DNA of 64,000 nucleotides from CAZBDU01 sp964490725 (lineage in GTDB: Bacteria; Spirochaetota; Spirochaetia; SZUA-6; DRHE01). A program made the position numbers and the translations under genes. Within the stretch, counting starts at the first letter, position 1; each line of letters starts with the position of its first letter. The stretch covers positions 25,616-89,615 of the forward strand of contig CAZBDU010000014.1 of NCBI GenBank assembly GCA_964490725.1, given 5' to 3'. This document shows positions 7,972 through 16,357 of the stretch, piece after piece. The notes under the pieces were generated by a model. That model was not told the DNA's origin, did not search any database, and saw only the letters and a list, made by a program, of their open reading frames with translations.

Positions 7972-8553
7972 ATGTTGAGGGAGCTCGCGAAGGTCCGGTA
8001 GACCCCGGGCGAGGGGTTTCGTCGCTGGTTCTGCGACGAGCACTTCGATCTGATCGTGTGGTACGAGGACGAGGCGCAGGCGGATGCGGGCCTGCCGACG
8101 GGCTTTCAGCTCTGCTACGACAAGACGGGGCAGGAGAGGGCTCTGACCTGGCGTCGCGGCGGGAGCCTCCCCCACGAGGCTGTCGATGCGGGCGAGGTTG
8201 CGGGCCGTGCGAGAATGGCGCCGGTGCTGTGCGACGGGGGGCAGCTCCAGGAGGAGGTCATCGAGACGTTTCGCGAACAGAGCTCGAACATGCACGCCCT
8301 CATCGTTACCCTGGTGTGCGCCGAAGGCGAAATTCCCGGAACCGACCTCTTCATACCCTTCAACGCCGTGGAGGCCAACCTGGACCGGCTTCCCCGCAAG
8401 GACGCGCCGGTCGCGCTCTATTGCCGAAGCGGCAGCATGAGCACGGCGGCGGCGCGGACGCTGGTCTCGCTGGGCTACAGCAACGTCATGGAGCTGGATG
8501 GGGGCTTCAACCCCTGGAAGCGAGCCGGCCTCCCGCTGGCACGGAATCGCTGA
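7972..8553 (+). pseudogene. Rhodanese-domain gene interrupted by an in-frame TAG at codon 10
   Basis: An ATG at 7972 with an AAGGAGG site reads MLRELAKVR and then TAG (7999-8001). The same frame continues as TPGEGFRRWFCDEHFDLIVW and on to a C-terminal rhodanese domain with active-site loop CRSGSMS (about 8425-8445). CAG to TAG is the simplest explanation, since VRQTPGE would restore the sequence. TAG serves as a normal stop elsewhere here (ftsH, rnfC), so recoding is unlikely. A shorter rhodanese could be made from GTG 8056 or ATG 8215. It is the last gene of the ftsH operon; the role would be persulfide transfer. Confidence 0.7.
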
Positions 8554-8578
8554 CGGATCGGGCCGGCGTCCACCCGGG

Positions 8579-8605
8579 CAGGTCGCAGGCGCGGGCCTCG
8601 ACCTG
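8579..8605. terminator. Hairpin between convergent genes
   Basis: CAGGTCG (8579-8585) and CGACCTG (8599-8605) form a 7-bp stem between the convergent rhodanese and JAMM genes. There is no clear T-run on either side, so terminator function is uncertain. Confidence 0.35.
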
Positions 8606-8627
8606 TCGGGGGCCGGCCGGGCCTCTT

Positions 8628-9059
8628 TCAGCCGCACGCTTCGCCGCGATCGGCCCGGGCGGGAGAGCCGGCGACTTCGATCGGAAGCTCTCGCACACGT
8701 TTCTCCTCATCTACACGAAACGCTTTGAGCTCCCCGGTTAGCAGGGAGTAGATCAGGTAGACGAAGCGGAGATCGTTGGCCCAGCTCAGGTCCTCCTGCG
8801 ACATTCGCGCCGGGGTGGAGGGATGGCTGTGGTACACGCCGATGAGCTCCAGACCCGCTTCCCGCGCCCGGCCGAGCACGGCGAACTGCTCCTGCGGATC
8901 GAAGCGGAAGTGCTCCGGACTGCGGTCCAGGTTGCGCATGGGGAACATCGCCCGCACCTCGGCGCCGACGCCGGCCAGGTAGCCGCACACCTCCACCTCC
9001 GGTTCGGCCCGGGCGCTGCCGGCGATGCGGCTATGGATCTCCTCCGGCAGCCGGATCAC
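8628..9059 (-). CDS. JAMM/MPN metalloprotease (Mec+/HcyD type)
   Basis: The protein has 143 residues from GTG 9059, whose GTGA overlaps the TGA of the upstream E1 gene. JAMM zinc ligands are present: an upstream Glu in EVCGYL, then HSHPSTPARMSQED (HxHP...SxxD). Mec+ of Mycobacterium and HcyD of Wolinella are known to trim sulfur-carrier proteins. The ThiS-like protein at 11159 has a tail after its Gly-Gly that such an enzyme would have to remove. This is the last gene of a run of co-directional genes beginning with the Rrf2 gene. Confidence 0.85.
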   Translation of the reverse strand: MIRLPEEIHSRIAGSARAEPEVEVCGYLAGVGAEVRAMFPMRNLDRSPEHFRFDPQEQFAVLGRAREAGLELIGVYHSHPSTPARMSQEDLSWANDLRFVYLIYSLLTGELKAFRVDEEKRVRELPIEVAGSPARADRGEACG

Positions 9060-9895
9060 CGGTGCTCCTGAGCCGCCGGGGCCGCTGCCCTGTCCAGGTT
9101 CAGGTCGCAGGCGGGCTCCGCGTAGTCCTCGAGCGCTGTGATGGTGGGCCGCTCTCCGCACACGGCGCAGCCCGGATTTCGCCGCACCTCCACGCGTCGA
9201 TGCTCCATGCTGAGGGCGTCCACGAACAGGATCCTGTTCACCAGCAGCTCGCCGATCGCCAGCAGGTACTTCAGGGTCTCCGCCGCCTGGATGGTGCCCA
9301 GCATTCCCGCCACGGCCCCCAGCACCCCCGCCTCGCTGCAGGTGGGCACGGCCCCGGGCGGGGGAGGGGACTCGAACACGCAGCGGTAGCAGGCGCTGCC
9401 CGGAACGTGGGTCATGGTCTGGCCGGCGAAGCGCAGGATCCCCGCCTGGGAGAATGGCTTGTCCAGGAGCACGCAGGCGTCGTTGACCAGGAACTTGGAG
9501 GCGAAGCTGTCGGTGCCCTCGACGATGAAGTCGTAGTCGCGAAACAGCTCCAGGGCGTTTTCGGCCGTGACCCGTTCGTCGTAGGCTCGAACGGAGACGT
9601 CCGGGTTGAGCTGCTGCAGCTTGGCGCGGGCGGACTCCACCTTGGGCTCGTCCAGGTCGGGGGTGAAGTGCAGGATCTGCCTCTGCAGGTTGCTCAGCTC
9701 CACTCGATCCGCGTCGGCGATTCCCAGGGTGCCGACCCCCGCCGCCGCCAGGTAGTAGGCGATGGGCGAGCCCAGCCCACCGGCGCCCACCACCAGAACC
9801 CGGGCGTTGAGCAGCTTCTCCTGCCCCTGGCCGCCGACCTGCGGCAGCAGAATGTGGCGGCTGTAGCGAACGATCTGCTCCTCTGTAAAGTTCAT
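9056..9895 (-). CDS. MoeB/ThiF-family E1-like adenylyltransferase (HcyF-like)
   Basis: The protein has 279 residues. It has the ATP-binding GAGGLGS near 38, the Arg motif SNLQRQILH, a catalytic-region TCSEAGVLGAVAG, and a four-cysteine zinc site (CYRC ... CAVC). E1-like enzymes adenylate the C-terminal glycine of ThiS/MoaD/CysO carriers so that sulfur can be added as a thiocarboxylate. ATGA overlap with metY and GTGA overlap with the JAMM gene show tight coupling. A paralogue lies at 35267. Confidence 0.9.
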   Translation of the reverse strand: MNFTEEQIVRYSRHILLPQVGGQGQEKLLNARVLVVGAGGLGSPIAYYLAAAGVGTLGIADADRVELSNLQRQILHFTPDLDEPKVESARAKLQQLNPDVSVRAYDERVTAENALELFRDYDFIVEGTDSFASKFLVNDACVLLDKPFSQAGILRFAGQTMTHVPGSACYRCVFESPPPPGAVPTCSEAGVLGAVAGMLGTIQAAETLKYLLAIGELLVNRILFVDALSMEHRRVEVRRNPGCAVCGERPTITALEDYAEPACDLNLDRAAAPAAQEHR

Positions 9896-11154
9896 CTCTT
9901 CATCTCCTCGAGTCCATCTAGAGCCTGCCGGAAATCTTCGATGATGTCCTGGGGGTTCTCGATCCCCACCGAGATGCGGATCAGATCGTCGCTCACGCCG
10001 GCGCGGACCATCTCCTCCCGCGTGCAGTCGTGGTAGATCGTAGAGGCGGGATGGATCACCAGCGTCTTGGCGTCCCCCAGGTTGGCCAGGTTGCTGGCCA
10101 GGCGCAGGCGGTCGATCAGGCGGAAGCAGCGCTCCCGCGAGCCCAGCCGTGCGGTGAGCAGCGCCCCGTAGCGGCCGCCGAGCTGGCGGGTGGCGGCCTC
10201 AAAGCCGCGATCGCCCTTGAGCCCGGGGTAGCGCACGGCCTCTACCCCGGGATGCGACTGCAGGAACTCCGCCAGGGCCAGCGCGTTGCTGCAGTGGCGC
10301 TCCATGCGGAGAGCCAGCGTCTCCAACCCCAGGCAGTGCAGGTAGGCGTTGAACGGCGAGAGAATGCTCCCCGTATGCTGAACCACCAGCCGTCGGGCCA
10401 GGCTGAGGAAGGCCATCTCCGCGCCCACCCGGCCGGCGGCGACCTGTAGCTCCGGGTTTTGGACAGCCGACCAGTCGAACAGCCCCGTGTCCACCAGCAC
10501 TCCGCCGATGCTGTTCCCGGAGCCGCTGATGTACTTCGTGGAGGAGTGCACCACCAGGCTGGCGCCGTGCTCCCGGGCCGGGCTCAGGTAGGGCGTGGTG
10601 AGGGTGCTGTCCACCACTACCGGCACCCGTCGCCGGGAAGCGAGGGCGGCGATACGCCCCAGATCCGGTACGTCCAGCCCAGGGTTGCCCAGGCTCTCCA
10701 CGAACACGAGCCGCGTACGTTCCGACAGCGCGGCCTCCAGGGCCGGCAGGTCCAGCGGGTCCACGTAGCGGGTGTGCACCCCGTAGCGGCGGAACAGGCG
10801 GTTGAGGAGGGTCAGGGTCCCGCCGAACAGACCGGGGCTGGAGACCACCTCCTCACCGGGGCCGCACAGGGCCAGCAGCACGGTGGTTATGGCCGCCATG
10901 CCGGAGGCGGTGGCCACCGCGCCGATCCCTCCCTCCAGCGCGGCCATGCGGCGTTCGAAGGCGGCCACCGTGGGGTTTGAGATGCGCGAGTAGACATGGC
11001 CGTAGCTTCTGCCCTCGAACACCTCCGCCAGCTCCTGGGCGGTCTCGTAGGCGAAGGCGGCGGTCTGGTAGATGGGGACCGAGGTGGCCCCGCCATGCTC
11101 GGCCGGTTCGAAGCCGCTGTGAATCGCTCTGGTCTCGAAGCGCCAGTCCTGCAC
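9892..11154 (-). CDS. metY: O-acetylhomoserine sulfhydrylase-type PLP enzyme
   Basis: The protein has 420 residues of the Cys/Met-metabolism gamma family. The PLP lysine lies in HSSTKYISGSGNSIGG, near 206; FETRAIHSGFEP and TSVPIYQTAAF at the N-terminus are typical. It would replace the acetyl group of O-acetylhomoserine with sulfur to give homocysteine. Next to a thiocarboxylate carrier the sulfur donor is probably the carrier rather than free sulfide, as described for Wolinella. The GTG at 11154, 4 bases after the carrier stop, is preferred over an in-frame extension upstream. Confidence 0.85.
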   Translation of the reverse strand: MQDWRFETRAIHSGFEPAEHGGATSVPIYQTAAFAYETAQELAEVFEGRSYGHVYSRISNPTVAAFERRMAALEGGIGAVATASGMAAITTVLLALCGPGEEVVSSPGLFGGTLTLLNRLFRRYGVHTRYVDPLDLPALEAALSERTRLVFVESLGNPGLDVPDLGRIAALASRRRVPVVVDSTLTTPYLSPAREHGASLVVHSSTKYISGSGNSIGGVLVDTGLFDWSAVQNPELQVAAGRVGAEMAFLSLARRLVVQHTGSILSPFNAYLHCLGLETLALRMERHCSNALALAEFLQSHPGVEAVRYPGLKGDRGFEAATRQLGGRYGALLTARLGSRERCFRLIDRLRLASNLANLGDAKTLVIHPASTIYHDCTREEMVRAGVSDDLIRISVGIENPQDIIEDFRQALDGLEEMKR

Positions 11155-11158
11155 CCGG

Positions 11159-11425
11159 TCACGCCTCCGCCGGCCGGGGGAGGGCTCCACCCGCCGCGCC
11201 TTGCGCCGGCAGCGGCGCCGAGCCTCCACCCATGAAGTAGAGAAAGTCCACCCTGTCCCGGTCCTTCACGAGGGTGGAGCCGTACTCCGCCCTTTTCAGG
11301 ATCGTCCCGTTGAGCTGGACCGATACCATGTCGGGCATCTTCACCTCCTTGAGCCGCAGCAGGTCCACCACGGACAGCTCCTCGGGCTTTAGGCTTTCTT
11401 CTTTGCCGTTTATGACCAGCCTCAT
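11159..11425 (-). CDS. ThiS/CysO/HcyS-like sulfur carrier with C-terminal extension
   Basis: The protein has 88 residues. The ubiquitin-like fold (1-65) ends in VDFLYFMGGG with glycines 66-68. Instead of stopping there it carries about 20 further residues (SAPLPAQGAAGGALPRPAEA). Active ThiS/MoaD/CysO carriers need a free C-terminal Gly-Gly, so the tail must be removed, most likely by the JAMM protease at 8628. The start ATG at 11425 has an AGGAGG site. No gene call built from long frames alone would find it, because the frame is open upstream into cysK. Confidence 0.85.
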   Translation of the reverse strand: MRLVINGKEESLKPEELSVVDLLRLKEVKMPDMVSVQLNGTILKRAEYGSTLVKDRDRVDFLYFMGGGSAPLPAQGAAGGALPRPAEA

Positions 11426-11430
11426 CTCGT

Positions 11431-12354
11431 TCAATCCTCCTGAAAAAGGAAGGTGCTCAGGTAGCGCTCGCCAGTGTCCGGCAGAAGCGCCACGATCGTT
11501 TTCCCCCGGTGCTCCCGGCGGTTCGCCAGCTCCAGGGCGGCGTGCACCGCCGCCCCCGAGGAGATCCCCACCAGCAGGCCCTCCTCCCGCATCAGCCGGT
11601 GCGCCATGTCGAAGGCGTCCCGGTCCTGCACCTGCAGCACCCCGTCGATGACTGAGCGGTCGCACACCCCCGGCAGGAAGCCGGCGCCGATGCCCTGAAT
11701 CAGGTGCGGGCCCGGCGCCCCGCCGGAAAGCACGGCGCAGGAGGCCGGCTCCACCGCGAAGGTGAGCAGCCCCGGCTTCCGGGGCTTCAGCGCCTGCGAA
11801 ACCCCCGTCAGGGTGCCGCCGGTGCCGACTCCGGCCACGAAGATGTCCACCCCGCCGTCGGTGTCGCGCCAGATCTCTTCGGCGGTGAGCCGGTGAGCCT
11901 GGGGGTTCGCCGGGTTGTCGAACTGCCTGAGGATCAGCGAGTTGGGAAACCGGCGATGCAGCTCCTCCGCCCGTTCGATGGCCCCCTGCATGCCCAGATG
12001 CCCGGGAGTGAGCTCGACCTCTGCGCCCAGACCGCGCAGCAGGCTGGGTCGCTCGCGGCTCATGGTCTCCGGCATGGTCAGAACCACCCGGTAGCCGCGT
12101 ACCGCCGCCACCAAAGCCAGGGCGATGCCAGTGTTGCCGCTGGTGGGCTCGATGAGCACGGTATGGCGATCGATCAGCCCGCGGCGCTCGGCATCCTCGA
12201 TCATGGACAGCCCGATGCGGTCCTTCACCGAGCCGCCGGGGTTGCGGGACTCCAGCTTGCCCACCACGGTGGCCCCGCAGCCTCCCGCCACCCGGCCGAG
12301 CTCCACCAGCGGCGTGTTGCCGATCAGCTCGCAGACGTCCCGGGCGATGCGCAT
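11431..12354 (-). CDS. cysK: Cysteine synthase family PLP enzyme
   Basis: The protein has 307 residues. The PLP lysine is Lys44 in [20 protein letters not shown] and the phosphate loop GTGGTLTG are conserved. It makes cysteine from O-acetylserine (CysK) or from O-phosphoserine with a thiocarboxylate donor (CysM of Mycobacterium). The adjacent carrier and JAMM genes favour a CysM-like use, but the sequence alone does not prove the substrate. It lies 5 bases upstream of the carrier gene and 12 bases downstream of the Rrf2 regulator. Confidence 0.9.
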   Translation of the reverse strand: MRIARDVCELIGNTPLVELGRVAGGCGATVVGKLESRNPGGSVKDRIGLSMIEDAERRGLIDRHTVLIEPTSGNTGIALALVAAVRGYRVVLTMPETMSRERPSLLRGLGAEVELTPGHLGMQGAIERAEELHRRFPNSLILRQFDNPANPQAHRLTAEEIWRDTDGGVDIFVAGVGTGGTLTGVSQALKPRKPGLLTFAVEPASCAVLSGGAPGPHLIQGIGAGFLPGVCDRSVIDGVLQVQDRDAFDMAHRLMREEGLLVGISSGAAVHAALELANRREHRGKTIVALLPDTGERYLSTFLFQED

Positions 12355-12366
12355 CTTCCGGCCCCC

Positions 12367-12780
12367 TCAAATGGTGTAGGTGAGCTTGCCGGAGGCGTGC
12401 TGCCGGGCCAGGATCAGCTCTTCCAGGCTGATGTCCAGGGTCTCTTCCAGACGGTCCTCCAGGCGTTTCCAGAAAAACCCCAGTGCGCCCTGCCGCTGCG
12501 CGCCGGAGACGACCTCCGGCCTTCCCTCCAGCACCGACAGAATCTCCAGCACCCGGATCTGGCCGGGGTGCCTGGCCAGGGAATACCCTCCCCGGGAACC
12601 GCGAAAGCTCTGGACCAGAGCTGCCTTCTTGAGGATGACCAGAAGCTGTTCCAGGTAGTGCTGGGGAATCTCGTGCGGCTCCGCCAGATCCCGAATCTGG
12701 ACCGGTCCCCTGCTGAGATTCATTCCCAGCTCGAGCATGGCCGTCAGCCCGTACACCGCCTTGGAGGAAATCCCGAACAT
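12367..12780 (-). CDS. Rrf2-family transcriptional regulator (CymR-like)
   Basis: The protein has 137 residues. The winged-helix N-terminus is typical of Rrf2 (SSKAVYGLTAMLELGMN, QIRDLAEPHEIPQHYLEQLL, FRGSRGGYSLARHP). It has no cysteines, so it cannot hold the iron-sulfur cluster of IscR or NsrR. In that respect it resembles CymR, which in Bacillus and Staphylococcus represses sulfur genes together with CysK. cysK lies directly downstream here. Upstream, a TTGACA box (12826-12831, minus strand) and repeated GACACGGGA elements may be the autoregulated promoter. Confidence 0.85.
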   Translation of the reverse strand: MFGISSKAVYGLTAMLELGMNLSRGPVQIRDLAEPHEIPQHYLEQLLVILKKAALVQSFRGSRGGYSLARHPGQIRVLEILSVLEGRPEVVSGAQRQGALGFFWKRLEDRLEETLDISLEELILARQHASGKLTYTI

Positions 12781-12848
12781 GGCTCCACCTCTCCCGTGTC
12801 CCACGTTGATGGGCAGACGGTCCCGTGTCAAGGACTTCCCCTGCGCCG

Positions 12849-13073
12849 TCACTTCTGGATCAGAAGGCGGTAGATGCCGTCGCTCACCTTCTGCCGTTCC
12901 AGCACCGCGTAGCCCTGCTCGGCCGCGCTCTTGGGTACGTTGTCCAGGGGCTCGCCTTCCGACAGCAGCACCTCCAGCCGGTCTCCCGGGCTCAGCTTCT
13001 CCAGCTCCAGCTTGGTCTTGACGAACGTCATGGGGCAGTGCTCCCTGGTAATGTCAAGCTTGAACAGCGCCAT
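12849..13073 (-). CDS. TusA-family sulfur carrier
   Basis: The protein has 74 residues. The active-site Cys-Pro is Cys13 in EHCPMTFVKTK, and the downstream SEGEPLDNVPKSA follows the TusA pattern. TusA proteins carry sulfur as a cysteine persulfide. The neighbours are a DsrE-like protein upstream and the Rrf2 gene downstream, the usual TusA-DsrE-rhodanese partnership. Two more TusA units occur in the window: at 34976 and as the tail of the sulfite reductase. Confidence 0.9.
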   Translation of the reverse strand: MALFKLDITREHCPMTFVKTKLELEKLSPGDRLEVLLSEGEPLDNVPKSAAEQGYAVLERQKVSDGIYRLLIQK

Positions 13074-13103
13074 AGTCTTTCGAACGCGCTCCTTCGCCGC
13101 AGC

Positions 13104-13676
13104 CTAGATGAACACGACCTCGCCGTTTCGCGAGTACTCCAGGAACTTGGCCACCCCCAGAACCTCCTTCACCTCGGGAATGAAGGTCTCCCTGCCCATC
13201 CCCAGGATGTTCATGGACATGTCGCAGGCGTAGAGGTTTACCCCCAGCGCCAGGGAGGCGTCGATCAGCTCCTGCAGGGTGGCCACGTTGCGCTTCTTCA
13301 TCAGCCGGGTCATGATCTTGCTGCTCAGGCCGCCGAGGTTGAGACGGCTCATTGGGAGGTTGCGCCTCCCGCCGGCCATCCAGTTGAAGAGGCGGGCCAT
13401 CAGTCCCTTGCCAGCCAGGCTGCGGCCTTGCCTGGCCTTGATGACGTTCAGGCCCCAGAAGGTGAAGAAGATGTTGACCTTGTAGGCCTGCGCGGCGGCC
13501 CCGCTGGCCAGCGTGAAGGCGGCCACCGCCTTGTCGAAATCGCCGCCGAAGGCGATGATCGACAGCTTCTTCTCCAGTTTGGGGACGCCGCTGGCCTCGA
13601 GCTCCTCCCGGACCAGCGCCCTTATCTCCTCCCGGTAGTCCTGCCGGGTAGGTGATTCTTGGAGTTGAGTGCTCAT
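13104..13676 (-). CDS. DsrE/DsrF-like (DsrE2-type) sulfurtransferase
   Basis: The protein has 190 residues. A helical N-terminal region (1-35) precedes the DsrE fold (KLSIIAFGGDFDKAVAAFTL ... VNIFFTFWGLNVIK). A conserved cysteine in NLYACDMSMNILGM is the likely persulfide site. DsrE2 proteins often have hydrophobic segments and pass sulfur to TusA. The ATG at 13676 has a GGAGGG site. It reads divergently from the sulfite reductase gene, with overlapping promoters. Confidence 0.85.
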   Translation of the reverse strand: MSTQLQESPTRQDYREEIRALVREELEASGVPKLEKKLSIIAFGGDFDKAVAAFTLASGAAAQAYKVNIFFTFWGLNVIKARQGRSLAGKGLMARLFNWMAGGRRNLPMSRLNLGGLSSKIMTRLMKKRNVATLQELIDASLALGVNLYACDMSMNILGMGRETFIPEVKEVLGVAKFLEYSRNGEVVFI

Positions 13677-13741
13677 GAATCCCTCCTGGGTGGTTTCTGC
13701 CGCCAGCCGGATCCCGGCGCGGGCTATCTACCACCTGTTCA

Positions 13742-13771
13742 AGTGTACCGCCGCGGGTGGGTTCATGTCAA
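13742..13771 (-). promoter_or_regulatory. Promoter of the DsrE-TusA genes
   Basis: On the minus strand TTGACA (13771-13766), an 18-bp spacer and TACACT (13747-13742). It is divergent from the sulfite reductase promoter; the two -35 boxes are 18 bases apart. Confidence 0.6.
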
Positions 13772-13789
13772 CTATCTAGCGTGACAAAC

Positions 13790-13818
13790 TTGACAAGGAA
13801 CTTCAGAAGAGCAATACT
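13790..13818 (+). promoter_or_regulatory. Promoter of the sulfite reductase gene
   Basis: TTGACA (13790-13795), a 17-bp spacer and AATACT (13813-13818). With the minus-strand promoter it forms TGTCAA-N18-TTGACA, a compact divergent control region in which one regulator could act on both sides. Confidence 0.6.
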
Positions 13819-13884
13819 TCTGTTGCTGTTGCTCGCCTGGACAGACGAAGGGCAGAGGAAAGGGGAGCCTGGGGAGGAACCGCC

Positions 13885-16293
13885 ATGGAAGCGATCCACT
13901 ACCGCTTGCCCAGCGCGTACGTTGAAGAGATTGCGCGATTGGAGGAACGAACGGAGGCGTTCCTGAAGGGGAACCTGAGCGCCGGGGAGCTCAAGTCCCA
14001 GCGCGTTCCCTTCGGAATCTACGAGCAGAGGAAGGGCGGAACGTTCATGGTTCGTGTCCGCTGCCCCGCCGGGATCGTCACCCCCCGGCAGCTCCTGCGC
14101 GTCTCCCGGCTGGCCGCCGCGCACGGGGGCGGCACGGTCCACCTCACCACCCGCCAGGAGATTCAGATCCACGATCTTGCTCTTCCGGCAGCGGTCCGCG
14201 TGATTGGGGAGCTGGCGGTGGCCGGCCTTTCCACCCGGGGCGGAGGAGGCAACACCGTGCGGAACATCACCGCCTCCCCCGACGCCGGCATCTCGCGCGC
14301 CGAAGCGTTCGACGTGGCCCCCTATGCCGTGGAGCTCACCTCGCGGCTGATCGAAGAGGAGGACTCCTGGCGTCTTCCCCGCAAGCTCAAGATCTCCTTT
14401 TCCGGCGGCGACGCCGACGATTGCTGGGCCGGCGTGGCGGACCTGGGGTTCCTGGCCCGGCTGCGAGAGGGAGAGAGGGGGTTCAAGGTCTTCATCGGCG
14501 GCGGGCTGGGCGCCCGGCCGGCACCCGCACGCGGGCTGTACGATTTCCTGGCGGATGGGGAGGTCTACAACGTCGTGCGGGCCGCCAGGAGCCTGTTCGC
14601 CCGCCACGGCGACCGCAGGAACCGGCACCGGGCGCGGCTGCGCTTCCTGTACCAGCAGTTGGGGGAGGCGCGCTTCCGCGCTGCCTTCCAGGAGGAGCTT
14701 CAGCGCGTTCGCGCGCAGGGGGTGCCGCCCCTGGCACTCAGGGAAATAGAGAATCGCCCGGCCGGAAGGCCCCGGCGGAGCGGGGCGGCCGCGTCCTTCG
14801 GGGGCGGGTCCTCCGGCCGTGACTACGAGCGATGGCGCAGCCGCTACGTGTGCCCGCAGAAACAGGAGGGGCTGTTTGCCGTGCTCCTTCCCGCACCCCT
14901 GGGCTTGCTGGAGGCGCAACAGGTGGAACGGCTGGCCTCCTTCCTCAAGCCGAGGGGGGACAACGTGGTGCGCATCACCCGGGAGCAGAACCTGCTGCTC
15001 AGAAACTTCTTGGCGGAGGATCTTCCGGCGCTGTATCGATTCCTGCAGGGATGCCTGGAGGTGGATCGGCCCCCCCTGCTGGCCAGGATGATCTCCTGCG
15101 CCGGAGCGGCCACCTGCCAGCTGGGGATCTGCAACTCCCGCGCCGCCATGGAGGCGATCGTGGCGCGTCTTCAAGGCTGCGGGGCCGAGCTGGACGCGGT
15201 GCAGGAGCCGGCGCCGATCTACATGTCGGGGTGCCCCAACTCATGCGGCCTGCACCACCTGGCCGCCCTGGGACTGTACGGCAAGGCGGGAAGGAGCGGC
15301 GACAGGCTGTATCCCGCCTACGTGGTGGTCTTGGGCGCCTGCACGGGAGCCGCAGGGACCGTGCTGGCGCAAAGGGCAGGAGAGGTAGCGGCCAGGGACG
15401 TTCCGGCGTTCGTGGAGGAGGTGATTCGGGACTACCTGTCGGTCGGCGCCGGTTACCGCAGCTTCGCCGACTATACGCGCGTAGCGGCCGGCCGCGTCCG
15501 GCGGATCCTCGAACGCTACGCCCGCTTTCCCGCCTTCCGGCAGGACCTGGCCTACTATGTCGACTGGGGGACCGAAGCGCCCTTCTCCCTCCAGGAGCGA
15601 GGCACGGGCGAGTGTTCCGCCGGCCTCCTGGATCTGATCGAGCTGGACGTCAAAGCCGTAGAGGCCGCGCTGGAGGAGCTGCGCAGCCGCCCGGAGCGGG
15701 CCGGGCACAGGGCCGAGCTGCTGCGTGCCCTGGTCTTCCACGCCTCGCGGATGCTCATCCCCGCTCGGGGAGAGGAGGCACGGGACGGGCAGGAGGTCTT
15801 CGACGCCTTCATCCGGCACTTCATCGAGACCGGGCTGGTGAGCCGCAGATTCCTGGACATCGTCGTGCCGGCCAGAAGAGGCATTCTGCCGGAGCTGGAG
15901 GAGCTGGAGAAGGAAGTTCAGGAGCTGGCCGAGCGGGTGCTTCTTCTCTACCGGATCATGGACGACCACTTGCAGTTCCCGGAGCAGGAGCCGCAGGACG
16001 GGGAGGCTGGCGGGCCATTCGAGGGCGCCGCCGAGGTGCGGGGAAGGGAGGGAACGCCGGCCGCCGATGTATTCATGGATCTGAGAGGGGTGGCCTGTCC
16101 CATCAACTTCGTGAAGGTCAAGCTGCGGCTGGCGACGATGGCCAGGGGAGAGTCGCTGGAGGCGTGGCTGGATGACGGGGAACCGGTGCGGAACGTTCCC
16201 CGTTCGGCGGCAGAGGAGGGGCACGCGGTGCTGAGGACAAGCCGCGTAGGTCAGCACTGGAGCGTGGTCATCAGGAAGGAGCGCGAAGAATGA
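13885..16293 (+). CDS. Siroheme sulfite/nitrite reductase with fused C-terminal TusA domain
   Basis: The protein has 802 residues. Residues 1-560 are a sulfite/nitrite reductase: two ferredoxin-like half-domains, and the siroheme/[4Fe-4S] ligands in SCAGAATCQLGIC (from about 405) and GCPNSCG (about 449-453). A helical region (about 570-690, DLIELDVKAVEAALEEL) precedes a TusA domain (729-802, Cys738 in RGVACPINFVKVK). Six-electron reduction of sulfite to sulfide beside a built-in sulfur carrier suggests direct hand-over of the product, probably to the thiocarboxylate pathway across the divergent promoter. The ATG at 13885 follows GGGGAGGAACCGCC. Confidence 0.9.
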   Translation: MEAIHYRLPSAYVEEIARLEERTEAFLKGNLSAGELKSQRVPFGIYEQRKGGTFMVRVRCPAGIVTPRQLLRVSRLAAAHGGGTVHLTTRQEIQIHDLALPAAVRVIGELAVAGLSTRGGGGNTVRNITASPDAGISRAEAFDVAPYAVELTSRLIEEEDSWRLPRKLKISFSGGDADDCWAGVADLGFLARLREGERGFKVFIGGGLGARPAPARGLYDFLADGEVYNVVRAARSLFARHGDRRNRHRARLRFLYQQLGEARFRAAFQEELQRVRAQGVPPLALREIENRPAGRPRRSGAAASFGGGSSGRDYERWRSRYVCPQKQEGLFAVLLPAPLGLLEAQQVERLASFLKPRGDNVVRITREQNLLLRNFLAEDLPALYRFLQGCLEVDRPPLLARMISCAGAATCQLGICNSRAAMEAIVARLQGCGAELDAVQEPAPIYMSGCPNSCGLHHLAALGLYGKAGRSGDRLYPAYVVVLGACTGAAGTVLAQRAGEVAARDVPAFVEEVIRDYLSVGAGYRSFADYTRVAAGRVRRILERYARFPAFRQDLAYYVDWGTEAPFSLQERGTGECSAGLLDLIELDVKAVEAALEELRSRPERAGHRAELLRALVFHASRMLIPARGEEARDGQEVFDAFIRHFIETGLVSRRFLDIVVPARRGILPELEELEKEVQELAERVLLLYRIMDDHLQFPEQEPQDGEAGGPFEGAAEVRGREGTPAADVFMDLRGVACPINFVKVKLRLATMARGESLEAWLDDGEPVRNVPRSAAEEGHAVLRTSRVGQHWSVVIRKEREE

Positions 16294-16357
16294 AGGAAAT
16301 GCTGGATGCGTTTCGCGCCCGGCTCGAAGGCAGCGAGGCCCAGGAGGTCGTACGCTG

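Noticed and set aside
7999..8001. Amber recoding (pyrrolysine or suppressor) of the rhodanese gene
   Set aside because: TAG ends ftsH, rnfC and other genes normally, and no recoding element or pyl gene is visible; a point mutation is simpler.
13746..13763. TACCGCCGCGGGTGGG as a possible ninth operator between DsrE and sulfite reductase
   Set aside because: Both arms are degraded and the spacing differs from the other eight; not enough to call.
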